DNA of 64,000 nucleotides, taken from Deltaproteobacteria bacterium (GTDB lineage: Bacteria > Lernaellota > Lernaellaia > JACKCT01). Position numbers and translations under genes: made by a program. The notes beneath the pieces are model-generated. The model was not told the DNA's origin and did not search any database. It saw nothing but the letters and a program-made list of their open reading frames with translations. The stretch is from the NCBI GenBank assembly GCA_027493875.1, contig JAOSJX010000008.1:81674-145673 (forward strand). The letters are read 5' to 3'. Positions 17,278 through 25,941 of the stretch are shown here, in pieces (the stretch's first letter is position 1; each line of letters begins with the position of its first letter).

Positions 17278-18462
17278 TTACGGGCAACTCGCCTTCGTCC
17301 TTAAAGTACCCCGCAACGGAATCCAGTTGTTCTGCGTTGATTCCTCGGTCGGATTCAAGAGGGGCCTTGAACGCGCGATCATGTGAAAGGTCGTATTCAA
17401 CGGTATCCCGTAGGGTACCTGGAACCTCTTGCTGATATGGATAGACGTCTGCGCGGGGACGCCCACGTCGTACTCGCTCGGCGACTCGTAATCCGATTGC
17501 GACCACGTTTCGTTTGTGGAAAACCACGCCTCGACATGCGCGTTCTCGCTCGATGTCCCATAATTCATCACGTTGAAGCGCGCGTAAATCGTATCCCCGG
17601 GACAGAGGTTCGTCGTTGAAATAATTCCTGACGGACAGTAGGACGCGAAGATGTCGGTGTCCCAACTGAATCCCTTCGCGGGCCGACAGAATTTTCGCTG
17701 TTCTCCAGGATAACGTTCAGGATCGACCCATAGGTTGGCGACGGCCATATCGCGTTCGGCGGTCTCGGTGGGATACAAATATCGAAGGCCCTCGCGATCG
17801 TCCGGCGTCGGCTCGACCATTTTATCCGAACTCCGATTCGTAAACAGCGCGTGAGATGGCGTGGACCAATACAATAAATTCGAAAACGCATCGCGCTCGT
17901 GATCGAGGCCCATGGCGTGAAGAAGCTCGTGCATGTGAATGACGCGAATGTAGCGTTCGCCGCCATCATCGCTCACGACCGGATCGTAGTAGGTTGAAGG
18001 CGTACCCCAGACCCAATCCGTGTACGCGTCCATCCTGATATCGACCACGAAAAGCTGACAATAAGGCTGACCAGAAACCGAGACCAGCGACGTTTCGCCG
18101 AGAACGCCCTCCGGCAACGACTGCGAAAGCCATATTTCCGAGTCGCCATTGCCGAGCGAGGAACTCGTTCCCGTCGTCCACGTCGGATCGATCCACGCCC
18201 CGTTGACCGCCCCGATTCTTTCCATCGGCTCCGTTACCGATACAATTTTCGCGGGGGTATCGTAATCATACTCGCTGACGTTTATCTCGAAGGAGGGATC
18301 GTCCGGCCAGCGTACCCCATTAACGCATCCTGATCCGTCGGGGACCCAAAGCGTATACGCATACGCCGTGCTCGAAGAGCCGGCGGCGAAAAACAGCACG
18401 ATCACGATGGCCGCGGTTTTCAGCATCAGACTGAGATCCAAGGGAGGTTTGTTATTCGACAT
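17278..18462 (-). CDS. Secreted metzincin-type zinc metalloprotease with C-terminal CARDB-like domain
   Basis: About 394 residues. An N-terminal hydrophobic leader (MLKTAAIVIVLFFAAGSSS) precedes a protease domain whose zinc site is HELLHAMGLDH (HExxHxxGxxH, all three His present), with a possible Met-turn in SSDKMVEPTPDD. The insert RDAFSNLLYWS and the GLRYLYPT end of the domain fit matrixin-like proteases. The C-terminal 130 residues (TNLCPGDTIYARFNVMNYGT, then SIHISKRFQVP) resemble a CARDB-type beta-sandwich. It is exported and probably degrades extracellular protein. The first ATG overlaps the upstream exported-protein gene by 37 bp; the ATG at 18426 is an alternative. Its last 128 bp are duplicated at 16669. 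Confidence 0.85.
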   Translation of the reverse strand: MSNNKPPLDLSLMLKTAAIVIVLFFAAGSSSTAYAYTLWVPDGSGCVNGVRWPDDPSFEINVSEYDYDTPAKIVSVTEPMERIGAVNGAWIDPTWTTGTSSSLGNGDSEIWLSQSLPEGVLGETSLVSVSGQPYCQLFVVDIRMDAYTDWVWGTPSTYYDPVVSDDGGERYIRVIHMHELLHAMGLDHERDAFSNLLYWSTPSHALFTNRSSDKMVEPTPDDREGLRYLYPTETAERDMAVANLWVDPERYPGEQRKFCRPAKGFSWDTDIFASYCPSGIISTTNLCPGDTIYARFNVMNYGTSSENAHVEAWFSTNETWSQSDYESPSEYDVGVPAQTSIHISKRFQVPYGIPLNTTFHMIARSRPLLNPTEESTQNNWIPLRGTLRTKASCP

Positions 18463-19205
18463 AATCTTTGAACCTCCAGAGAAACTCGCTTTCCGGAGAA
18501 AGGCACGGCTCCTCGCATCGACTCGAACCTTTGGGCGATATTCGATAATTCCAAATCCGCGTCTTCGACATCGACCGCGAGGCTTTCAAACGCTTCTCTC
18601 ATGAAGCTCACGTCTGCGTTTGACGGAGATACCCATTTTTCGCAGGAACCTCGGTCTTCCGACGGAATGCACCGCGCACCGCTTTCCACGATAATCCCTT
18701 CCTCGCCAAGATAAAGTATCGGCCTCCATGAACAATCAAGAAGAATCTCCTCGTCGCCCTCCTTCACGATCCGGAGAAGTCCCGGACCGCCTCCGACGGC
18801 GCCATAGAAGGGATAAAGTTCGTCGTTATGAAAAACGATGACTTCGTCGCCGGCGTCATACCAGGCCTGCCCGGCGACGGCATAGAGCTTCTCATCGTCA
18901 AACCATCCGCCGACGGTGAATATTTCAAGCGGCCTTTCGGAATCCCAACCGACAAATACGGCGGCGGGGGCGATCACGATCTTTGTATAAGGTATCTTGT
19001 TTCCCTCGGAATTCTCCACAAAATCATAAGTCACGCCTGTGATCTTGCCTCTTAAAACAACGCCGGACTTTGTGAATACTTTCTCGAGAGACCCGGGATC
19101 ACCCAACGCACCGCCGAAACTCAGCGCGAATACAATTTGAGGGGAAGCAAAGATAAAAATGGCGCCGAGGACAACCGCCAAAACCGCCGGTATGCCCTTC
19201 GACAT
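18426..19205 (-). CDS. Exported hypothetical protein
   Basis: A 259-residue protein with a signal peptide (MSKGIPAVLAVVLGAIFIFA). After cleavage it carries a beta-rich segment (SGVVLRGKITGVTYDFVEN, IVIAPAAVFVGWDSERPLEI, EVIVFHNDELYPF) with the feel of an OB- or beta-barrel domain. This pattern is common in proteins that accompany secreted matrixin-like proteases in deltaproteobacteria. Two Cys (CSW, RCIPSEDRGSCEKW) may form disulfides. It is the first gene of the pair with the metzincin and overlaps it, so the two are likely translated from the same message. No family recognised with certainty. Confidence 0.72.
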   Translation of the reverse strand: MSKGIPAVLAVVLGAIFIFASPQIVFALSFGGALGDPGSLEKVFTKSGVVLRGKITGVTYDFVENSEGNKIPYTKIVIAPAAVFVGWDSERPLEIFTVGGWFDDEKLYAVAGQAWYDAGDEVIVFHNDELYPFYGAVGGGPGLLRIVKEGDEEILLDCSWRPILYLGEEGIIVESGARCIPSEDRGSCEKWVSPSNADVSFMREAFESLAVDVEDADLELSNIAQRFESMRGAVPFSGKRVSLEVQRLCRITNLPWISV

Positions 19206-19441
19206 GATGTCCTCCAGGAAGAAAGACAGATCTATTGTAAGCTCCCCTCAAAAAAAAAGGCAAGAAAAATTTTTAGCGGCTATTCAAAAAAGGGACTATT
19301 GGAACGTGCGGACGGGGACAAGCATCGGCGGTTTTTTTCGAAGCATGAATCGCGGCATGGCCGGCCCGCGCGTCGCGGGCGGTTCCCACGCCTTCATGAA
19401 ATGCTATAAATGACGGCGACAGGCTTTCCGATGGTGTGTTA

Positions 19442-20272
19442 ATGGCGCGGGATTATTTGAAAAACTCCACACGCCGCCCCGCGACGGCGCTGCGTGCCGA
19501 GGGCGTGTCGTTCGCGTATCGAAGCGATTGGGTGCTGCGCGACGTGTCGCTGTCGGTGGGCGATGGCGAAATGGTCGGGCTCGTCGGACCGAACGGGTCG
19601 GGCAAGTCGACGCTCGTGCGGCTCATGGCGGGACTGCTGGCGCCGGGGCAAGGCCGAACGTATCTCTTCGACCGTCCCTTCCACGATTATCCGCGGCGCG
19701 ACGCCGCGCGATATATTTCGTACGTGCCGCAGGACATGCCCGCCGTTTTCGGCTTCACCGCGGGCGATTTCGTCATTATGGGCCGGCGCCCGCATCAAGG
19801 GTATCTCCCTTTCGATACCGAACACGACGAACGGCTCGCCGTCGAGGCGATGCGCGAAACGGAGACGGACGGTTTCGCCGACCGCCCGCTCACCGAACTG
19901 TCCGGGGGCGAACGCCAGCGCGTGCTCGTCGCCGCGGCGCTCGCGCAGGAGCCGTCCGTCATGCTGCTCGACGAGCCGACGGCGTCGCTCGATCTGCACT
20001 ATCAGGTGCAAATCCATTCGCTGCTGCGCCGCCTCAACCGCGCGCGCACCATCACCACCATCGTCGTCACGCACGACCTGAATCTCGCGTGCCTGTTTTT
20101 CCCCCGCGTCATCGTGCTGTCCGAGGGACGCATCGTCGCCGACGGCCCGCCGCGCGACGTCCTCACCCCGGAGCGCATCCGCGACGTCTATAAGGTGGAC
20201 GTTTCCTATGCGCACCACGGCGACGGCACGCCGATGATCGTTCCGCATCCCGGCGCGGAGGATCGCGGATGA
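19442..20272 (+). CDS. ABC importer ATP-binding protein (iron-siderophore/cobalamin family)
   Basis: A 276-residue ATPase of the FecE/FhuC/BtuD family. Walker A is GPNGSGKST, the Q-loop YVPQDMPAVFGFT carries the aromatic-rich segment of this family, the signature is LSGGERQRV, Walker B is VMLLDEPTASLD, and the switch His is in VVTHDLNLAC. The GVSFAYRSDWVLRDVSLSV start is standard. A GTG at 19436 is an alternative start. It overlaps the permease gene by 4 bp. No binding protein or TonB receptor gene lies next to it, so the substrate (ferric siderophore, haem or B12) is open. I saw no cobalamin riboswitch in the 230 bp upstream. Confidence 0.92.
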   Translation: MARDYLKNSTRRPATALRAEGVSFAYRSDWVLRDVSLSVGDGEMVGLVGPNGSGKSTLVRLMAGLLAPGQGRTYLFDRPFHDYPRRDAARYISYVPQDMPAVFGFTAGDFVIMGRRPHQGYLPFDTEHDERLAVEAMRETETDGFADRPLTELSGGERQRVLVAAALAQEPSVMLLDEPTASLDLHYQVQIHSLLRRLNRARTITTIVVTHDLNLACLFFPRVIVLSEGRIVADGPPRDVLTPERIRDVYKVDVSYAHHGDGTPMIVPHPGAEDRG

Positions 20273-21294
20273 AGGCGCTTTCGCCCGCGCGCTTCGCGGC
20301 GACCGTCACGCCGTTCGCGCTCTTCTTTCTTGGAGCGCTCGCGATCTGCCCACTTGTCGGCGCGGTGCCGCTCGATCTGTCGCGCGCGCTGGATTTTTCC
20401 GCGGACCGCGCCGCGAACGCGGACTACCAACTGCTCTTCGTGCTGCGTCTTCCGCGCGCCCTCCTGGCCGCGTTGACCGGCAGCGCGCTCGCCATGGCCG
20501 GAGCGGCCTTCCAGGCGCTGCTCCGTAACCCGCTGGCGGAGCCGTACACGCTCGGCGTCAGTTCCGGCGGCGCGCTCGGCGCGGTGCTCGCCATCAAGCT
20601 CGGCCTCGACATCACGTTCGCCGGGCTGTCCAGCGTCCCGCTGTTTTCGTTCGCCGGTTCGCTGTCGGCGATGGGCGTCATCTATCTGCTCGCGCGCGGA
20701 CGCGGGCGCTTTCCCACGTCGGTGCTCCTGTTGTCGGGCGTCACCATCAGTTTCTTTTTCGCGTCGATGATTTTGTTCATCCACTACATCGCGGACTTCA
20801 CCGAAAACCAGCAGATGATCCGCTGGATGATGGGCGGGCTCGACATCGTCGGTTTTTCCGCCGTGATGCAGGTCTTGCCGTTATGGATCGTCGGCGCGCT
20901 CGCGGTGCTTTATCTCGCGCGCGATCTCAACGTGCTCTCGTTCGGCGACGTGTACGCTTCATCGAAGGGCATCGACGTTCCCCGCACGCAAAAAGGAACC
21001 TTCATTTTCGCGTCGATGATGACGGGCGCGGTGGTCAGCGCGGCCGGGCCCATCGGTTTCGTCGGCCTCATCGTGCCGCACGCGCTGCGTTTTTTCACCG
21101 GCCCCGATCTGCGCGTTCTCGCGCCGGCCTCCGCGCTCGCGGGCGCGGGTTTTCTCATCCTGTGCGATACCGCCGCGCGCACGATCCTCGGCAGCGTCGA
21201 AATTCCCGTCGGCGTGCTGACCGCCATGCTGGGCGGCCCGTTCTTCCTCTTTTTGTTGATGCGCCACAAACGCCGCCTCGGCGCGACGGATTAG
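20269..21294 (+). CDS. ABC importer permease, FecCD/BtuC family
   Basis: A 341-residue inner-membrane permease with about nine or ten hydrophobic segments. Family hallmarks are LRLPRALLAALTGSALAMAGAAFQ, the RNPLAEPYTLGVSSGGALGA block and the coupling-helix region GPIGFVGLIVPHALRF. It forms a dimer that pairs with the ATPase encoded just upstream, the genes overlapping by 4 bp. Length and topology match BtuC-like proteins. A periplasmic binding protein must be encoded elsewhere. Confidence 0.93.
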   Translation: MKALSPARFAATVTPFALFFLGALAICPLVGAVPLDLSRALDFSADRAANADYQLLFVLRLPRALLAALTGSALAMAGAAFQALLRNPLAEPYTLGVSSGGALGAVLAIKLGLDITFAGLSSVPLFSFAGSLSAMGVIYLLARGRGRFPTSVLLLSGVTISFFFASMILFIHYIADFTENQQMIRWMMGGLDIVGFSAVMQVLPLWIVGALAVLYLARDLNVLSFGDVYASSKGIDVPRTQKGTFIFASMMTGAVVSAAGPIGFVGLIVPHALRFFTGPDLRVLAPASALAGAGFLILCDTAARTILGSVEIPVGVLTAMLGGPFFLFLLMRHKRRLGATD

Positions 21295-21399
21295 CGCCCA
21301 CGGCGGCATCCGACGAGAGATCAAGACTGATCGATGGCCGCGGATCGGACTTTCCGCCGTCGCGGTGTTTTCACGCCGGCCGAAAAAACGCGAGTCGAC

Positions 21400-22424
21400 T
21401 CAGTCGAGATACCGCACCATCGCCTCCGGCGTGAAGACGCGGAAGGCGCAGCGGTCGCACGGGCCGGGGCCGTGGGGCTGGCCGTAAATCCGCCGGCGCG
21501 CGTTGACGGCGGCCGGGGCGTTCCAGAGTTCCAGCGCCGTTTTTTCGCCGAGACGGCCGAGTGTCAGCCTTGGTGCATTGCCGCCTAAAAACATCGCCGA
21601 GCAGCACCCGAACGCCACGCCGTCCGCGCGGACGAACATGAGTTCCAACGGCTGGTGGCATTCGTGCACGCCCGACGTCGGCGGCAGATGAAGGTCGACG
21701 CCCTTCTTCTTTGCAAGTGCCCACGCCGCATCGAACACCCGCGCCAGCCGTTCCGGCTCTTCAAGCGCGGAATACCCGCCGTGGGCGCGCGTATAAAGTT
21801 TTTCGTGCGCGACGAAAATCCGGCCGACTCCTTCCCGCGCGGCGAGATCGACGATGGCGGAAAGCTCGTCCAGGTTTTTTTCGACAGCGTAAAATTGAAC
21901 GCGCTCTCCGTTTGCGGCGCTTCATCAGCAAGCATCCTGAGCCGTTCGACGATCGACGAGAGCGTCACGCCGCGCAACGCGCGCAATCCCTTTTCGCTGG
22001 CGGCGTCCACGGAAAAAAGAAAACGCCCGATGGGAATGTCGCGTGCGAGGTGCGCCCATTTTTTTGAGAGATACGTCGCGTTCGTAATGACCTCGGTAAA
22101 GCAGCCGTGCCGCGCGGCCAACCGAAGAATCGCCTCGGTATGCGCGCCCATGAGCGGTTCGCCGTAGCCGCCGATGAGCACACGCTCGGCGTGCGCGAAT
22201 AGCGTTTCGAGCTCCGGAAAACGCGCGGGGTCCATATCCGCATCCGGGTTCTCCGCGGCAGAATAATAATTCCGCGCGCAACTCGCGCACGCGAGGTTGC
22301 ACCGGTTCGTCGCTTCGAGCTGCACCTGCATCGGGTAGCTTGCCAGCACCGCGCGCCCCTCGTGGCGCTCCCGCTCCAGCAGGCGCCGGTTGTCCCCTTT
22401 GACGCTGGCGGGTTCGGCACTCAC
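21400..22424 (-). CDS. Radical SAM protein with SPASM-like C-terminus, frame-disrupted
   Basis: About 340 residues. The radical SAM cluster motif is CNLACASC (CxxxCxxC) after the strand MQVQLEATNR, followed by LIGGYGEPL (SAM-binding GGE-type motif) and TEVITNATYL. A frame change near 21885 separates the core from the end, which contains FGCCSAMF and CDRCAF, a partial SPASM set of auxiliary-cluster cysteines. The GTG start at 22424 overlaps the stop of the ABC ATPase gene by 4 bp. Radical SAM/SPASM enzymes modify peptides or act in envelope biosynthesis; here the pairing with a polysaccharide-type ABC ATPase and a second radical SAM gene suggests a cell-surface product. Confidence 0.85.
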
Positions 22425-23662
22425 GGCAGCGGCTCCAGCTTGTTGACGTGAAACGTGCACGCCGCGTAGGCCAGACCGCCCCCGTGCTCGCGTTCCTGAC
22501 GGATCGAAATGACCTGTTTGAATTCGTGCGCGTCATAGGGCGTACGCGCCGCAAAGCTCTTGAACTCGTCCGGCCACAGGCCGACGTTCGCGTAGTAATC
22601 GCCTTCCAGCAGGTTGATCGACGGATAGCGCAGGAGCACTTCGTTGTGTCCTTCCACACCCGGAAAATGCACTTCCTGCCGGTAGTTGTTCATCCCCACC
22701 ACGAGCAGCCCGTCGTTGCGTAGAAACTGGATGCGAAAGCACGGGTCCGGCAGCGGACCGTTCGTTGTCACGAACCGAATCCGCACCACCAATTCGTCCC
22801 CCGTCCGAAATTCCGTTTGCGGGGCTCCGTCCGCGCCGAGAAACTGCACCTCGACGAGCCGCGCGCCGGGGATGCGCTCGTGCGTCGGCATCAGGTACTG
22901 GTCCTGAACGATCGCGTCCTCGATGCGGGTATACGTGCGTTCGCATTCCTGGATATACGCCTTGATCACCGTCTCCGTCGCGCCCACGAGCACGATCTGC
23001 CCGTCCCGCAGCAGCATCAGACGGTCGCAGAAGCTGGCGACTTCCGACAGGCTGTGGCTCGTCACGACGATCGTCTTCCCCGCGTCGCGGAAGGCCCTGA
23101 TCGCGTTCACGCACTTGCGCTGAAAGAGGTAGTCGCCCACCGAGAGCACTTCATCGACGATCAGCACGTCGAACGGGACGTGGATCGCCACGGAAAACCC
23201 GAGACGCACCTGCATGCCCGTCGAATAGGTCTTGAACGGATGATCGATACGGTCGCCGATGCCGGAGAATTCGAGAATCTTCGGATAGGCCTCGCGGATC
23301 TCCGCCGGCGACAACCCGAGCAGCGTGCATTTCGTCACGACGTTTTCGCGGCCGGACAGTTCGCCGTTGAAGCCGGTGGACGGGTCGAGGATGTAGCTGA
23401 CGCGCCCTTGCACGTCGACGGTGCCGGCGGTCGGATAACTCGTCCCGGCGAGGATTTTCAAAAGCGTGCTCTTGCCCGTGCCGTTGTCGCCGATCACGCC
23501 GACGCACTCGCCCGTCCCCACGTCGAAACTCACATCGAACAGCGCGCGCTTCCGCTCGTGGAAGTCCCGGCGTCCCAGGGAGAGGACCTCCTTGAACTTC
23601 TGACCGCGGCGCGAATAGATGTGGTAGTCCTTGGTGAGATTCTTGACCCGGATCGCCTTCAT
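22421..23662 (-). CDS. Wzt/TagH-type ABC transporter ATP-binding protein with C-terminal cargo-binding domain
   Basis: About 413 residues. The N-terminal ATPase (1-250) has the polysaccharide-export type start (KNLTKDYHIYSRRGQKFKEV), Walker A GDNGTGKST, signature YSTGMQVRLGFSVAI, Walker B VLIVDEVLSVGD and switch TSHSLSEV. A C-terminal domain (about 270-413, TEFRTGDELVVRIRFVTTNG, GDYYANVGLW) is a Wzt-like carbohydrate-recognition sandwich. Such proteins power Wzm-type permeases exporting O-antigen. No permease gene is adjacent; instead radical SAM genes lie on both sides with 4-bp overlaps. The ATG at 23662 overlaps the stop of the upstream gene. Confidence 0.92.
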   Translation of the reverse strand: MKAIRVKNLTKDYHIYSRRGQKFKEVLSLGRRDFHERKRALFDVSFDVGTGECVGVIGDNGTGKSTLLKILAGTSYPTAGTVDVQGRVSYILDPSTGFNGELSGRENVVTKCTLLGLSPAEIREAYPKILEFSGIGDRIDHPFKTYSTGMQVRLGFSVAIHVPFDVLIVDEVLSVGDYLFQRKCVNAIRAFRDAGKTIVVTSHSLSEVASFCDRLMLLRDGQIVLVGATETVIKAYIQECERTYTRIEDAIVQDQYLMPTHERIPGARLVEVQFLGADGAPQTEFRTGDELVVRIRFVTTNGPLPDPCFRIQFLRNDGLLVVGMNNYRQEVHFPGVEGHNEVLLRYPSINLLEGDYYANVGLWPDEFKSFAARTPYDAHEFKQVISIRQEREHGGGLAYAACTFHVNKLEPLP

Positions 23663-24893
23663 CTCACGTCGACGCCCTCCCCCGTGAGGGCCGTCCATTG
23701 CTCCTCCGCGTGAACGTTCAAAATATAATTATAGCAGTAATCGCACTGCTCATCACGGAGGAGCCCGCCGTCGGGCAACAGCAGGTTCCGGCCCTGGGGA
23801 AAGCGGACCGCCACGCGGCGCGCGTGGTTCATCTCCGCGCTCCACCAGTGGTCCGCGAGGCTCATCTGGTGCAGGTTGTGAAAGAATTTCAGCCCGCAGC
23901 AAAAGCTCACCAATCCGTCGCGGCGCACGCGCGCGAACTCGTAGCCCACGCGGCACGGCAGCCGGTCGAACAGGCCGTCCACGTAGTTTCCGTTTTTGGG
24001 GTTCACCCATTTGAGCTGCACGTCCAGGTTGTCCTGAACGTCCACCCCCGCCGCCCGCGCGAGATTTTTGACGTGCCGCATTTCAAGGTCGAGGCACTGA
24101 AGCTGCTCGCGCGAGAGAATCAGATCGGGCGAAAAATCCGCGATTTCGGTCAGTTTGTACTGCACCTCGTCCACGCCCAGGCGGATGGCTTGCTCCATCA
24201 TCGGAATGACTTCGCGGAAATTGCCCGCGTTGATGACGTTAACGATGATGATCCACGGCGCGCGTTTTCCCTGGCGCGCCTCCACCATCGCCTGCACGTT
24301 GTTCTCCACCCGCGCCAAAAGATCGCCCGTCATGCCCGGGCGCTGCGCGAGAAAGGTTTCGTTCTTCGCCGCGGAGACGGAAAAATAAAGGCGGCCGCGC
24401 TCGGCGCGCGCTAAGAGGTCGCGGTCCCGGTCACGCAGGGTGATGGCGTTTGAAAAAACTTCGAAGGACATCGGCGATTCGATGAACCGTTCGATGACGC
24501 GCGGAAACGCGGTGTGCAGCGTCGGCTCGCCCGCGCCGACCAGCGGAATTTTCTCGCAGCCAAGCTCCTCCGCCTCGTCGATCAGGCGGAACAGGAGCTT
24601 CGCGTCCATCTCCATCCAGCGCCACGCTTCGCGCCCTCGACGCGCGGGCTGTGATCGCGGCAGAAGATGCACGTCGTGTTGCACTTGCCGGTCATGTCGA
24701 AAAGGATCATTTGCGGGCCGAGAAACGCCTCGCCGACGAACGAGCCGCAAAGAATCAGAAGGCGCTTTTTGCGCTTTTCGTCCGTGCCGGGGGAGAGCAG
24801 ATCCGTGCGGATCGCCGGCCAGAACGGCCGGTCCTCCAGTTTCCGGTCGAGCGCCGGCAAGGCCCGCTCGACATACTCCCCCACGTCAAACAT
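23659..24893 (-). CDS. Radical SAM protein with C-terminal Cys-rich region, frame-disrupted
   Basis: About 411 residues. The radical SAM motif CNTTCIFC follows MILFDMTGK, with LVGAGEPTLH as the SAM-binding segment and NAITLRDRD. A frame change near 24635 lies just after the cluster motif. The C-terminal part contains LPCRVGYEFARVRRDGLVSF, then CCGL and CDYCYNYILN, a SPASM-like set of cysteines for an auxiliary iron-sulfur cluster. It is the first gene of the three-gene operon. Product unknown; glycan or peptide maturation is inferred from the export-type ATPase beside it. Confidence 0.85.
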
Positions 24894-24976
24894 CCGAAAA
24901 TATTAACACGTCCGCCCAAAACGTCACTGAAAGGAAGGTCACGCTCTCAGGGCGGGAAAACAGCGAAAAATACTCC

Positions 24977-25288
24977 TTAAACCAATTCGATGCGGAGTTC
25001 CCGACCGACCGCTCTCGCTGCTCGCGACAACGTCTGGAGCGTTACCGACGTATTGCTTGGGTCGAGAAGCCTGTCCAAAGCGGACCGGCTCGTCCGCATC
25101 CGCCGCGCCATCTCAACCTTGCTGATATGTTCCTTTTCCATCGTGCGCCGAACTTGCCACGCCACCGCTTCCTTCAAGGCGACGGCGCGCGCCTCCTCGA
25201 GAACGCCCTCCTCCCGAAGAAAATCGTCAAGCGACGAGCCGACGTGTTTGCTCCGCTTTCTCACCCCGTCACATCCTTCATCCGGCAT
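24977..25288 (-). CDS. XRE-family antitoxin (HigA-like)
   Basis: A 103-residue protein whose C-terminal half is an XRE helix-turn-helix (KVEMARRMRTSRSALDRLLD, then TLQTLSRAARAVGRELRIEL), as in HigA-type antitoxins. The N-terminal half (SSLDDFLREEGVLEEARAVA) would contact the toxin. The start overlaps the toxin gene by 28 bp; internal starts would shorten the overlap. It most likely represses the promoter at 25631-25659 together with the toxin. Confidence 0.9.
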   Translation of the reverse strand: MPDEGCDGVRKRSKHVGSSLDDFLREEGVLEEARAVALKEAVAWQVRRTMEKEHISKVEMARRMRTSRSALDRLLDPSNTSVTLQTLSRAARAVGRELRIELV

Positions 25289-25620
25289 TTTGCCAGCGCG
25301 AGGTCATCGGTCGGCAATTTCTGCGTCTTTTTGATGAATCCGTGCAACACCACCAAGGTATTGTCGTGAAAACACAGAATCAGTCTGGCAATCGGCCGAC
25401 TTGGTAGCGTCGAACGAAGCTCCCACAATCCATCTTTGAGATTTCGCACAAGCGGCATTCCGATCGGCCATCCAAATTGAACGCGCATGAGATCCATTCC
25501 GACGCAGCGTCGTTCGTCCTTTCCCAAGGTGCGCAACCATTCGACGACCGGTTCCCGGCCCGTCGACGTCCGATAGAAACGCACCGGGATCTCCGGCGCA
25601 CGGCCTTCGGTCTTTCCCAT
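25261..25620 (-). CDS. HigB/RelE-fold toxin (phage Gp49-like family)
   Basis: A 119-residue mRNA interferase-fold protein. The family hallmarks VRNLKDGLWELRSTL, ARLILCFHDNTLVVLHGFIK and KKTQKLP are intact, including basic residues expected in the ribosome-dependent active site. Toxin first, antitoxin second is the HigBA order. The promoter lies so close that the predicted transcription start is only about 4 nt before the ATG, giving an almost leaderless message. Function as a growth-control or stability module is inferred from the family. Confidence 0.9.
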   Translation of the reverse strand: MGKTEGRAPEIPVRFYRTSTGREPVVEWLRTLGKDERRCVGMDLMRVQFGWPIGMPLVRNLKDGLWELRSTLPSRPIARLILCFHDNTLVVLHGFIKKTQKLPTDDLALAKCRMKDVTG

Positions 25621-25630
25621 TCACCCCGCC

Positions 25631-25659
25631 AGTATGTACCTATTTTGGTACATTGTCAA
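25631..25659 (-). promoter_or_regulatory. Sigma-70-type promoter with palindromic operator, toxin-antitoxin operon
   Basis: Reading the minus strand: -35 TTGACA (25659-25654), a 17-bp spacer and -10 CATACT (25636-25631). A perfect inverted repeat TGTACC-N6-GGTACA (25635-25652) fills the spacer and touches the -10. This is where an autorepressing antitoxin would block RNA polymerase. Confidence 0.85.
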
Positions 25660-25721
25660 TCTTCAAATTTCCCCTGGAAAATGGGTCGCCGATGGATTGA
25701 AAAATCGAACTGAATCCGGCT

Positions 25722-25907
25722 TCACCAAATCACTTGCCCGCTCATCGTCTCCGGTTTCGAGATCCCCATGATCGAAAGAACGGTCGGGGCGATATCGCGC
25801 AGCGCAACGGAACCGTGGGCGCCGGGAACAACGCCAGGACCCTTCGCGATCAGCAGGCCGGTGTCGTCGGAATGCGTTTCGTGGACGCCTTCTTGCAGAA
25901 ATCTCAA
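25722..25907 (-). pseudogene. Second copy of the 3' end of the phosphodiesterase gene
   Basis: Positions 25722-25892 align with 27217-27387, the last 171 bp of the type I phosphodiesterase gene, at about 91% identity by hand. The frame is intact (GVHETHSDDTGLLIAKGPGV) and ends in TGA at the same place as the full gene. There is no upstream part of the domain, so it cannot be functional alone. Similarity starts at the stop codon, as with the fragment at 16667. Confidence 0.85.
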
Positions 25908-25941
25908 TAAAGTGAATGGTCTAATTAAGGAACTGAATTTT

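Noticed and set aside
19206..19435. Cobalamin riboswitch upstream of the ABC importer
   Set aside because: None of the conserved B12-box elements were seen; there are only A-rich stretches and a short GC-rich palindrome.
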